64,000 nt of DNA from Adineta ricciae (Eukaryota; Rotifera; Eurotatoria; Adinetida; Adinetidae). Location: the NCBI GenBank assembly GCA_905250025.1, contig CAJNOJ010000012.1:1-64000 (forward strand). The letters run 5' to 3'. Below the pieces are notes generated by a model. That model ran no database searches and was not told the origin of the DNA. It was given only the letters and a program-made list of their open reading frames with translations. Positions 1-16,121 of this stretch are shown here, in pieces. How positions within the stretch are numbered: position 1 is the stretch's first letter; the number at the start of each line of letters is the position of its first letter. A program made the translations under genes and the position numbers.

Positions 1-226
1 CACCATTCGATTCTGTATTAAACAGAGAATTTTTCAACATTTTAAGTTTACGAAAATAGTTTTTCGAGGCTAAGTGCATTACTAGGACTAAAATCTGCCA
101 GTAAAAGAATGTGTCATTGACGCTCTGACGGCTCACCAAAACAGTGAATCGAAAATATACATACACACAGACAAACAGAAATCTGAGCCGTGCCATATAT
201 TAAGTATAGGAGTAGAAGCAGAAGTT
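1..226. other. downstream flank of the KMT5 gene
   Basis: Only the 3' flank of the minus-strand methyltransferase gene is seen here. It is AT-rich with no convincing coding frame. A short plus-strand open frame that starts in it is an antisense shadow of the gene's Ser-rich last exon. Confidence 0.5.
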
Positions 227-2449
227 CTACGTTTTGTGACGTTTTCTTGCACGTATTGATGATGAATCAATCAATGGTCGTTTACTACTATCGATTTTCA
301 GTGAAACCACTGACGGTTTCGGTGTTTTCATATTTTCAACATCATCCAGTGAGAACGGATCTGGACGTGCTCGAATTGATGGCAGTTTAGGCAGAGATTG
401 TTTTCGGGATGAATCCGATGATTGATGATTTTCGTCACTGTCAGCCATTGATGAGAGAGAACTGAGTGATGATGATGTACTTGAACGACGACTAGAATGA
501 ATTGTTGGACGCCAGCTTTTGAAATTCGGATTAGTTGAAAGAGGCGTTGTTGATAAGGATGTCGAGGATGATGAGTTTTGTGATAATGTTCGTGCACGAT
601 TTCTTGCATAGTTTGGTGGCGATGATGATGAGGCGGACGAAAGTGATATGCTAGACACTGTTGAAGAACTACGATGTGATGGTCGAGCCGTAGAAGTGGA
701 TAACTAAAATACGAGTCATGGAGAGTAGTTGTTGATAGTTTTGTTCATCTTACTCCTCCGGTCGATACTGTTCTGTTGGTCACTGTTATTGAAAGAGAAT
801 TTGAACTGTTCCCGTCTGAGCCAAACGCAGAGTCTGTTGTCATCGGTTGGTTTTGAGCAGCAGTCACCGGTGATGTTGACGAAGAGGAATATGAACTACT
901 TGGCCGTCGACGCTTTAATGTGGACATTTTCTTACTTTCGACATTTTTCTTACGAGATGACGTCTAACAGATTCGAATATATGATTAGACAAAATATTCC
1001 CTGTCTGTTCCTGTCTACCTTTGTCGAATTAGACCTGTCGGGTGGTGATGCAAATTGTCCGTTCTTATTTCGATAGAGCACTTGTGGTCGTTTTGTCACA
1101 GTTTCAGATGATTCGTCAGTTGATTTTTCTAAAATCAATCCAAGAGCTAAACTGTTTTACTCGGCGATTGTGAAACGCGTACTCTTTTCACGATTTCGGA
1201 TGGTATTATTCATGGGGCAAATTTTACGTAAAAGACGTTTGTCAGTTTGCCGCAAACGGGTAGAAATAATGGCATTATCATCTTTGGATACTGTTGGTAC
1301 TTGTTCATCGTGAGTAAACGGAGAAATCGTTTCAAACGACGTTAGATCTGGATTGGAACATGATTTTGACATAGAAGAATCTGCTTTCACAAATGCTCCT
1401 TTACACAACCTTCAATGGAAAAACTTTCTAAATCGCGAATTGTGATCGAAATTCTACTTACATTTCGCAGCTTCGACATTCACAATGCGAGTTATCATCA
1501 CCGAAGAAATCCGATCCGTAGCAGCAAGTTATTTCATCGCCAATCTCAATCGGACGAAGAACATGAATATATGCTGAACTCATACCAGTAGCCACAAACT
1601 AAACATAATTTGCATTCTTATCAGATACTCATTCGTTTTGCATCGTTTACTTTGCAATTAGCACGGCAATCATGATTAATATATGCTTAAACAAAAAGAA
1701 ACGAACGTCTTATATAAGAAAAAAATTAAGAAAAGATTCATCATACCAGCAGGCCCAAGCCATAGTTGTGAGCACTTCTTTCGACAAGAATACATTACTG
1801 AAAAGTCATTCATACCTGGTTTGAGAAGCGCTTGTTCATCGTCAGGACTTAGTTCGGCAATGCAACCAATTAGCATTTCAATTTTATCATTGATCGACCT
1901 GAAAGACTCGTGAATGGACACTTTTTACATATAAAATGCATCTTACCACTCTTTAGTCGCCACGACTTTTCCTCCGCCTCGTTCAGTTGAATATCGATAA
2001 CATGGCTTAAGTGTAACACCGGAGCTTTTATTGAATAAATGAAGAAATCGAAACATCTAAACGAGATTCATTTCAGCTGATCATCCCACAGAAGCTCTTT
2101 TCATGTCCTACATGTTCTTTGAATATCATTAATTGCGCTGGACTTTTTCGTGCTGATAAATTATTATACCAAGCACCAATTGAAGTCAGCTCCGTGAAAC
2201 ATCGTTCATAATCTAAGTATTGCTGAAATTTCTCCACTGCTGACTTCCACTGTGGTGACAAACGACGATTGGGTCGGAAACGAACGTTCATCTTATGCGT
2301 GGTAAAACCGAACATACTATCAACGATGATCATTGTGGCGAGATCATCGTTTTCACTAGGAAGTTATATGAAAGTTTTTACAGTGTGAAACGATCGTATG
2401 TCAATTCATACCAAAGATCGGCAACAGCTCGAGGTATTCCACCATACAT
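227..2449 (-). CDS. KMT5B: histone H4 lysine-20 methyltransferase, KMT5B/C (Suv4-20) family
   Basis: Nuclear SET-domain enzyme of the family that di- and trimethylates H4K20. Reading the minus strand, the start at 2449 is followed by a short exon that splices to give LCENDDLAT and then [13 protein letters not shown], both Suv4-20 hallmarks. Next come [23 protein letters not shown] and QLWLGPA. A small exon near 1650-1690 gives [12 protein letters not shown], the SET cofactor and pseudoknot motif. [14 protein letters not shown] and the post-SET cysteines CECRSCE follow near 1480-1560. [13 protein letters not shown] matches the family's post-SET stretch. The last roughly 300 residues are Ser/Lys/Arg-rich and look disordered. 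Introns are about 50-70 nt. Family identity is very secure; orthology to KMT5B rather than KMT5C cannot be decided here and invertebrates usually have one gene. An in-frame stop lies a few codons upstream of the chosen ATG. Confidence 0.9.
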
Positions 2450-3045
2450 GACAGTTCTCGTTTTTACAAATTCATTATAACACTAAAATTGATCTCTGGA
2501 AGATAAGTATTCGAAAGAACAATTTAGAATATCTGTGAAAAAAAATTTGTAAATAAAGTTTTTTCTTTCAATAACGCCGCTGAAAGAAATACTCGGTTTT
2601 TGTCAACTAGGTATAAATATAGTTGTAACCAATACCAGTTTGCACTAGACAAGAAACAAAGTTATATGTGACAAGCGCTGACATCTACAGTCTTTTGTCT
2701 CGCATTAGAATTTCTTATTTTCAAGAACAAAATCAACAAACGCGAATTATAAAAGCGATCACATGTGCCTAAAAAAACAAAGCTAGACATGACTAGCCAC
2801 TTTGATTTCCTCGAAAGTTCTCTCATTGCTTCTGATCACCAATTCTTAAGATTTGCATGCCATATCCTTCGAAGAGTATAAAATGCATCAGATATATGTC
2901 TATGTCATTGCGAAACTAACTGTACTCAGCCGTGAATGAAGACAGCGAGCATACCAGAATCTACGACATATAAACAGTAGTGTCAAACTTCAAAGTTGAA
3001 TTTAACTATTCACTCTTCGCGACACGCTTGACAAACAACTAAACA
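2450..3045. other. intergenic, about 0.6 kb
   Basis: No gene is recognised. There is a TATAAA-like string near 2876 on the plus strand, but no convincing plus-strand gene follows it. This stretch presumably holds the KMT5 promoter. Confidence 0.4.
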
Positions 3046-3195
3046 TCAATTTCGATCGTCGTTCGCAAGAACATCTTGAACCTCTGGTGGTGGAATTTGT
3101 AATTCCAATGGAAACGATGTTGATGATATTGATTTAGCAAGCAATGAATTTAAATAGAAGATAATCCATAGACAAACAATCAGAATCTTCGACAT
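3046..3195 (-). CDS. putative secreted peptide, 49 aa
   Basis: A complete short frame of 49 codons plus stop. It opens with a good signal-peptide pattern: MSKILIVCLWIIFYLNSLLA, with a hydrophobic core and small residues at the predicted cleavage point. A short Ser/Pro/acidic segment containing PLELQIPPPE follows and the frame ends in NDDRN. It has no cysteines and no dibasic processing sites, so it is not a typical neuropeptide precursor. It lies between the 5' ends of the KMT5 region and RPS27. An alternative reading splices at the GTTCAAG after PPPE into a downstream frame containing VKRVAKSE. I recognise no family; it may be a lineage-specific secreted peptide or a chance frame. Confidence 0.4.
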   Translation of the reverse strand: MSKILIVCLWIIFYLNSLLAKSISSTSFPLELQIPPPEVQDVLANDDRN

Positions 3196-3378
3196 CGAAC
3201 AAAAACAATAAATGCTAGTGCGCGAAATTTGAAGACATGGTTTTTGTTTTTTTGGTGATGTTTATTTCTTCATATTCTTATTTTGCCTTTTTCTCTTACA
3301 AGCACATAATAAATGATGTAAAGTAGAACAAAAAAAATCAAAACGATTTAATTGATGATGGAACCTTGAATTGTTCGA

Positions 3379-8408
<5,030 letters not shown>

Positions 8409-8991
8409 GCCTAAGAACATTCGCAATAGAAAACGGAAGTTTCCCGAAAAGAATTTTTACCTCTTTTTTTAATAAAAAAAAGATTGAAATATTAACTTCT
8501 ATTCATTTCATAATTTGTTTCTTGAAACTGCGTCTATTAAACGACGCGTTCGAATAATAAATAAACGCCTAAATAATATACAAGCCATGTTGTGTATTTT
8601 CTCATGTTGTGTCTCTCTTTTCTAACAACTTGCCGAATTGATTGGCAAAATCTTTTTTTTTGTTAAATTAGAATTTTTATCATAAGAAAACGTCGGAATT
8701 TTTCAAAGCGACATTCGATTTCTTTTTCCGCTCATTGGTGTTACTAATGACGAACGGGTAAAACGTGGATGCCGATAATATTGTTGGAGAAAACAACAGT
8801 AAAGAAAGCGCGGACATACAATAGAGAGAGAGAGAACAAAACAAAAAGCAAAGATCGATGATTTGTTGTTTTTTCAGATTGATAAGAGAAGGAAAAAAAC
8901 ACATATTGACGAGAAGAAGTTAAACGTCTATCCTGTCCTCTTCTTCCCCATCCGTTCGAATTCAATTTCATTGTCCATTCAACACTTCATC
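8409..8991. promoter_or_regulatory. divergent intergenic region, FAM135-like (-) and TDRD3-like (+)
   Basis: The start codons of two divergently oriented genes are separated by about 580 bp, so this must contain both promoters. The sequence is AT-rich with a GA run near 8821-8835. No core-promoter motif is strong enough to name. Confidence 0.5.
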
Positions 8992-11928
8992 ATGGTAACT
9001 GTGATAGCATCCAAAGAAGAACTACCAACACCTGTGAATAACGGTGTCAATCCGACCAACGTTAGTGATAACGAACGAGCATCACAATCCATTAAAGATT
9101 ATCAAGAAGTAAGTCGAGAAAAGATTTGAAGAAGTATTCGAACAAAGACATTTTTCTCATTCAAGGTGGATTTTCATCGAACAGCATCGTGTAAGCCTTT
9201 ACCGGAGGATCTATTTGGAACAGTCAATGGTCAAATAACGAAATCTTCGGTAAGAGGACATTGCACTCCGACTAAAAATATCTTGGAAAATCATTGACGA
9301 TTGCAAACACGACTCATCTATGACAGATATAGAAAATAACGTGTCCCTTTTACCTTTGCGATTATGATGCACCTGAATGTGTGTACAATGATTGCTTTTT
9401 TTCTCTACGTTAAATATAGATCAAGGGAACATTCTTTGTGCAAATCGATGCAATTGAGCCGTATACTCAGATAAACACTGATCAAAACGAACAGACAAAT
9501 CAATATGATCGTTTACTTTTAACACTCACCGATGGTCACCAGATCGTCAAGGCAGTGACCAATGATTACATACCTAATCTAAGGTAAGTCAGATCGAGAT
9601 AAAGAAAGATCATGTTACCGTTGTCACTCTTTTAGTTTTAATATGAAATCCGGTAGTAAACTATTATTAACTGATACGATACTTATTCAAAATGGTGTAC
9701 TTCAATTAACGCATGACAATACCCGTTTTCACTATGGTTCAAACCGATATCAACGTCCACGAGCCACCGTTCGAGTCTGTGTTCTCTTTCGATTCAGGAA
9801 GGCAACCGCATGTTACTCTGTATTTCTTTCAGGGTCGTGGAAATGGTTCTTATCGAACACCTTACGAAGGACGACGTGAGTTCGCTCGACTGTTTTTTTT
9901 TTGAAAAAGCTTATTTCTTTGCTTAATCATCGATAGGTAACTCAAGATATGATAACGATGATGGTGATACAAATTTTCATAAGCGTCCACCACCAAAAAA
10001 TACCTTGATGGATTTCATGTCCACATTGAAAATAGCTGATAGTAATAATGAAAATGAAAAAAGCAAGGAACGTTTTGATAAACGTCGGTATAACAATGAA
10101 CCGAATACAACGAATCATTCGAACTATCAACCTCATTATCCAATCAACAATACTCATAGTTCGAATGATCAAGTATCCTTTCAACAAGATGGAATCGATG
10201 AGCAGGGTGACTTCGACGATGATCCAACGCATGCCAATCATCGTGAACGACGAAATCCTTTACCGCCAAGGTACGTGATTCTTTACCGACCGATATATTC
10301 TCATTGCTACGTTGAAAACTATGTTAAATATGTCGACAAAAATCTTCTCGATGTGAAACTATGCTTTGAGAGTCATGTTTCTTTGTATTCTAGACTTCAA
10401 CGTGCACAAGAAGAACGATCTCGTCGAGGCACGAATCGATTGTATGACGAAGCAATATATGGAAATGATATAAATAGTATTTATCGTAATGATGCAACAA
10501 GTAATCATTCACTGTCTTCCTTACCATATGGAAATGAAACATCGTACCCACATAATAACATACCAACTGGTCATCAACACAATTCCTACGCGCAAGTTGC
10601 TAATGGTACAATACCAACACATTTAACATACTATCAAGCAAATCCAGTAGGACGACGTCGTTTGACGATGCAAAAATTCTATTATGTGACTTGATCTTTC
10701 TAGGGTTCTTTGCCATATAATTTAGCTGCTATTCATAATTCAACATTTACCAATCAGCCACCATTTCTTGGACCTTCATATTCCAGTGACCATATAACAT
10801 TTTGTTATGGACCACACTATGCAACGCCGACGTATCTTCCGAACTTAAACGGTGATTTGAAAACTGATGGTAATAGCAATCCTGATAATGAAAATCTTGG
10901 GAATACAGGATCACTAAATGATGAGAATAACGATAGTGGAATTAAATCTGAATCTTCCGCAACCGAACAAAAACAAACACCACCGTTGGTCAACGAGAAC
11001 GAGACAAATCCGTCCGATGAAAAACGTCGAGATTCCAATTCGGTAAGATATCTGTATCTACAGAGAAGAAAGAAATTTCATTTCTATTCGATATTTCCAG
11101 CAGAATCAACGAATTCGATGGAAAGTAGGCGACATGTGTCTAGCCCGATGGATTGAAGATGGAGAAGTATGTTTAAAGTTAATGTAAATGAAAACAAAAA
11201 TGCATGAACATTTTTTCTAGTTTTATCCGGCAAATATTTGTGAAATTCATCCTCCTCACTGCACCATTCTATTTCGTGGCTATAACAATTACGATCAAGT
11301 TCATTTCAGTGATTTAAAACCGATCCCACGTGATCAACAATTCGTAAGTTGAACGACTTTTTCCAGATCGTAAATAGATCTCTATCTTGTTTCTTATCTC
11401 TAGTATCCATTTGTTGCTCCGCTAACTGATCTAAGTGTTTTTGCTGCTAATCCATACTACGCACCACGCGCAGGTTATTATCCATCAACTATGGACGGCT
11501 GTATTTTAATGCCTGAAGCTCCGCCATTCCCATTCAATCCTGATGGTAGTTTATGTATGTATCCATCAGCACAATCTTCGTCGATGCAATCCAATACACG
11601 GTCAACTCGGCATAATACAAATGGCTTACCACCGCAGGACACCCGACGAAATGAAAATGGTGATTTGACATTGAATTCGACGTCTTCGCCGAGCAAAGAT
11701 TCCAATGATACAAGTGTAATTAATTCAACTACAGCATCATCAAATGATGAAAACCAACAACAGGATTTATCTTTACCGCGGCCGTGTTCGATCGCTGATG
11801 CACCATTAACTCTAGTCACATCAGACGATTTACGTGAACGCAGTCCGAGTACAGAGAGTTTACCTAGCAGCAAATGTGATGATCAACAATCGACAAAAGA
11901 TGACGAAGAAGAACCAACAAGAGAATAA
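8992..11928 (+). CDS. TDRD3: TDRD3-like Tudor domain protein
   Basis: Likely orthologue of TDRD3, the methylarginine reader and topoisomerase-3-beta partner. An N-terminal OB-fold region is seen from about 9421 (KGTFFVQIDAIEPYTQ, LLLTLTDGHQIVKAV, LLLTDTILIQNGVLQL), which matches the RMI1/TDRD3-type domain. The middle is Asn/Ser/acidic-rich, with NPLPPR spliced to LQRAQEERSRRG near 10260-10430. The Tudor domain is spliced from about 11105 to 11345: WKVGDMCLARWIEDGEFYP, then TILFRGYNNYDQVHFSDLKP. Its aromatic-cage residues W, F/Y and Y, Y-D are present. A Ser/Pro-rich tail ends in EEEPTRE. I do not see the UBA domain found between these modules in vertebrate TDRD3. About seven introns, mostly 50-170 nt. 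SMN/SPF30 kinship of the Tudor domain alone is possible, but the OB fold favours TDRD3. Confidence 0.82.
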
Positions 11929-12786
11929 TTCATCCATCAATATGAACATCTAAAGTTTACAGTGAGGATCTGTTATGTTATAAGTTCTTCTTCTATCTTT
12001 TATTTTATGATTTCCTTCGATATATAAACAAACATACAAAAAAAAACCTTAAACATTTTTCTTCTTCTCTGTTGATACTTTGTTGTTCTTTTGCTTCAAT
12101 GTGTTTATCGTGCTCTGTGGTGGTTTTTCTTCTTCTTCTTCTTCTTCTCTCTTTCTCTTTTGTTCTCATAGTATTCATATTTGTTATCCGTTTTTCTCTC
12201 TCTCTCTTTTTCTTTCGTTTTTCTCCTCTAGCGCATTCGCATGTTTGTGCTTATTTATTTTACTCTTTGTACATGCTACCCTTCCATTTGATTTTCATTT
12301 ACTAGAGAAAGGGAGCTTCAAATCTATCCACTTAGCTTGTGAACAAAACAGAAACCAGTCTATGTGTCCTCGTGAATCCTATTTTCCTTGTTTCATTCGC
12401 TGATGTCCATGCATATATTACATAATGCTTTTTTCATTTGTGATGTGCGAGCGATTCTTGTTTCTGGTGACGATACCATGATGCTCTCTCTCTCTTTTTC
12501 TTCTTTTTCTTTTCGTGTGTGAGTTTTTTTTTCTTCTCTAACCATCTATGTGTGGTCACGTTATTATTTCTCCTGCTATTCTATTATTCCTTGCGTGTTT
12601 GCACGCTCTCTCTCTTTTTTTCTTGTTTTTTTTTATGATTATCATCACAAACAGAAGAAAAAAGGCGAAGTAAAATCCATTTTTAAATAAGAAAAAACCA
12701 TGTTCAACGAGATGAACAAATCTCCTCACATATCTATTCTCTTTTATATATCTCTCTTTCTTTGTTTTACAATTATTTTATAGACA
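11929..12786. other. intergenic, CT-rich, upstream of TACC
   Basis: About 0.85 kb rich in T and C, including a TTC run near 12126-12152 and several TCTCTC tracts. This is likely the 3' UTR of the Tudor gene plus the promoter and leader of TACC. Open frames here are compositional artefacts. Confidence 0.5.
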
Positions 12787-14582
12787 ATGACGACAACAAC
12801 AACAACAACAGATCTAGGATATCATTTCTCGTCACGTATAACTGACGAGACTAATAATTCATTTATGTTGAATCAAAGTCTTGACCGAATGGACGTTGAT
12901 GATCATACTCAGGATTTAATCACAGCAAGTTCAACAACCGTCAATGAAAATGGTGCTAGTTATTACATAACTAAAAGAGATGTTTTTCATCAAGGGTAGA
13001 GACAAAAGTTCCAGGGAGCGAGAGAGAGAGGAGATGATCGTTTATTGAATTTCATTTAGAAATCCAGTTTTGAATAAATCATTCGATGTTTTGCCACAAG
13101 TGAAAGACGAGAAAACGTCCGCGGACGAACAAGTAAGCGATATGTACTGGTTTGGACACGCAAGAAAAGAACCTTTTGTAGACGAAAAGTAATAACATGC
13201 TTGACACAACGGTGGAATTACCAAACAACACGGAGGTTTTAGATGAAAAACCAACTCGTAACACACTCTTCATTGAAAATGTCCTTTTTCTCAGCAATGT
13301 TTCTGTTCAGATGATTTGAATATTCTCAAACCTGTGAATAACATCGAAGCATCATCGAACATTCCAGCACTTCTGCCCAATCAATTCTCTCGTAGGTTAA
13401 CAATTCTTACCATGACTGTGTAGTAAATCTTCACTTCTTCAGTTGAATACCCTTACGAAATATCACCACGTACGGAAAATATTCAACCATCTTCGCCCGG
13501 CTCCGCGGATACACTTGCGAGCTTGGCTAAGAATATGAAATTAAATGGTGCTTCAGATTCGTTAACACCGACATTAGCCAACGACAAAGCTTTTGACACG
13601 AATACATTCGTTCTGAAGAAGAAAGGACAAAAAATGACAACACCAACGAATGAAAACAGTTTCACTTCCGTAAGTTTCCATTGCACGCTTAACAATATAA
13701 CCAATTAAAATCATTTAGACTACGGAACATTCACCAATTGATCTTATCAACAAACAATCACCATCGTTTACCACACCATCGACATCAATCGATGCGTCTC
13801 GATCTACACCAGCACCATCCATCACCCAACAATCTCCTCCCATTGATCCAACGCGAATCATGTAAGAATGGTTTCTTGAAATACGTCGCTCAACGAGAAA
13901 GATTTCTTAGTGAATGCGTTGAACAATATTATCGAATCCTTCATCGTGTTTGTGAATGTACAGAAGAGTTAAAACAAGAATTGCGACATGTGAAAAGCGA
14001 ACGTGATCAAATGAGTGAAGATCTTATCAATGCTGAGAATGCGTTCAACGATGTGAAGAAACGAAATGAAAAGCTGAAAATGATTGTTAACGAGCACAAG
14101 ACAGTGTGTGGAATTGGATTACTAAAGACTCCCATAGTGATCTTTTGCTTTTAGAATACGGAAACATTGAAACGTTTTTCGGAAGAGTCAGTACGATACA
14201 CCGAAGAGCAAAAGCAAAAGTATGCCGTACTTAAACAACATGCACAAGAGAAACTGAATGAGTGAGAAGCGATTTCGCTCAGTGGTATTGTCTTGCAAAT
14301 CGTCTGTTGTTTTTTACAGAGCCAATAGCGAAATTGAACGTTTACGACGTTTGCAAAGTTCAGAAATGGAAGGCGTTCAAGCACAGCTACGCTACGCACA
14401 ATTACGTGTACAATCACTTGAACAAGAACTCAAGTCTGCCAAACAGGAATTAGAACAAAAAGTAGAATTCCATGCGATTTTATCTCAAACGAAAAAAAAA
14501 ACCCAACTTTTTCGTTTAGAAAAAAGAAAACATCGAATTGACCAATATCTGTGATGAATTGTTGACGACCAGCAAACGCTAA
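12787..14582 (+). CDS. TACC: transforming acidic coiled-coil (TACC) protein
   Basis: Centrosome and spindle microtubule-associated protein that partners the XMAP215/ch-TOG polymerase. The N-terminal half (12787-13850) is low-complexity and acidic with a poly-Thr start. The C-terminal TACC coiled coil begins near 13855 (FLKYVAQRERFLSECVEQYY, CTEELKQELRHVKSERDQM). After an intron at 14108-14155 it continues with NTETLKRFSEESVRYTEEQK, KYAVLKQHAQEKLNEANSEI and QSLEQELKSAKQELEQK. It ends NIELTNICDELLTTSKR, the exact family ending (ELTKICDELI in vertebrates). Introns are short. The start ATG is inferred from the first long frame; an upstream non-coding exon is possible. Confidence 0.9.
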
Positions 14583-14792
14583 ACACGGTTTTTCTTGTAT
14601 ATACATATGATCTATAGAGAATATAATTCCACTTTGACATGTAATTATCGTTATCTTTCCTTTCTCTGTCTTCCTCACCAATTGTACTAGTCTATTTTCT
14701 TATACACAAAATTGTGCTTCTTATTTTGTCATGATGTGATCAAAATATGTTAGATAAATATCAATGAAATGAATTCGATTTCTAGATCACAG

Positions 14793-15555
14793 ATGCATTC
14801 GTTTCTTAGTCGAGCAAATACTCTATTTGCTTTTACAATCACTGTGCTTGCAGTGTTGACAACAGGAGTGTTTGTGTCGACGTTTTTTGAGGAATACCGT
14901 GGCACAGTTTCAATTGGAGCAGTCAGACCAATCGTGTAAGTATTATGGTCAGACTATTTACCAGACAAATGAGCATTTTTTCTCTTTCAAGAAAACATAT
15001 GACAGACTTTTCTGCCAATCGAAAGAAGAATGATTTAGGTGTATTACAATTAACTCTTGATATGGGTATATTCGACAATTGCTGACGAACGAAGCTTTAT
15101 GTTTGCGTTTAGATCTAAATCCATTATTTGATTGGAATGTCAAACAATTGTTCTTATATTTAGTCGCTGAATATGTTACACCAGCCAATGTGAGCAAATC
15201 AATTGATTGACGAACTGAGAAATAAGATTCTGTTCTAGACTCTGAATCAAGTTGTTCTATGGGACAAAATTGTTCGACGTGGTGAAGAAGCTCGTCTGAG
15301 TTTCCATGAAATTGCTACAAAATATTACTTCTGGGATGATGGAGAACACTTACGGTTCGTTAACTTCAAACCTTTCGATTCGATCATATTTCCAAATTTA
15401 GATCGAATAATGTAACGTTATCATTGAACTGGAATATCATCTCGAATGCTGGTCGGCTAATGCACGTTCGGGCAAACGGCAGTACATCTTTTGTCTTTCC
15501 GGATCAGTATATAACTAGTCGAACAGCTAGTCCGAAACCATCTGGTCAACAATGA
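14793..15555 (+). CDS. SPCS3: signal peptidase complex subunit 3 (SPC22/23)
   Basis: Accessory subunit of the ER signal peptidase, a type II membrane protein with a lumenal domain. It starts MHSFLSRANTLFAFTITVLA, giving the N-terminal signal anchor, then TGVFVSTFFEEYRG. Five exons join in frame across introns of about 50-60 nt to give LGVLQLTLDMDLNPLFDWNV, KQLFLYLVAEYVTP, NQVVLWDKIVRRGEEARL, ATKYYFWDDGEHLRSNNVTL and SLNWNIISNAGRL. This tracks vertebrate SPCS3 along its whole length (about 180 aa). The stop is at 15553-15555. High confidence. Confidence 0.95.
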
Positions 15556-16121
15556 AATCAAAATTAGTTCCTATTTTTCTTTTATCGTCTTGTTTTTTTT
15601 TCTTCATCTCGTGATTTTAATTGTTATACGACGAGATTTCTGCTACATTATTCTCTGATTATTGATAAATAGATGATAAGAAGAACCACCGATTTCCATC
15701 GAATCAAGCTCAGTGACGTTGAACCTTGATATTTTTATGGTTTCTTCGAATGACAGATTATGCTCGGGGTAAAAGATTGTCGAACAAGACAAACAAACTT
15801 CAATGTACTTGAACTTCTTTCTCTTCTCGTCAGGCATATTTGTAAACTAAATCTTACTCTAATTATCATCAGAATACATGAAAGAAGAATGTGTTAGTAA
15901 ATCAACATGACGTGTCAAATGAGTACAACCTTATCATTGATAGTCACACTTTATATTCATAATTAACTAAAAATAAAACAAATTACTTTGTATGATTCAG
16001 TTTGTGAATACTCGATTTCGTATGTCTTACGTACATTTTCATTTTTGTTCTCTAGTGATGTTATCGAATGCATGAGTGAGCACACCAATTCAATATATCA
16101 TTTTGTTTCTTTTTCAATCGA
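15556..16121. other. intergenic between SPCS3 and the GT15 gene
   Basis: AT-rich sequence of about 0.57 kb with no recognised gene. It contains the SPCS3 3' UTR and presumably the promoter of the GT15 gene. Confidence 0.45.

Noticed and set aside
2870-2890. TATAAA-like promoter on the plus strand
   Set aside because: No plus-strand gene follows; such strings are expected by chance in AT-rich DNA.
12072-12403. Hydrophobic ORFs between the TDRD3-like and TACC genes
   Set aside because: Produced by TTC/TCTC low-complexity DNA; Ser/Phe/Leu composition only.
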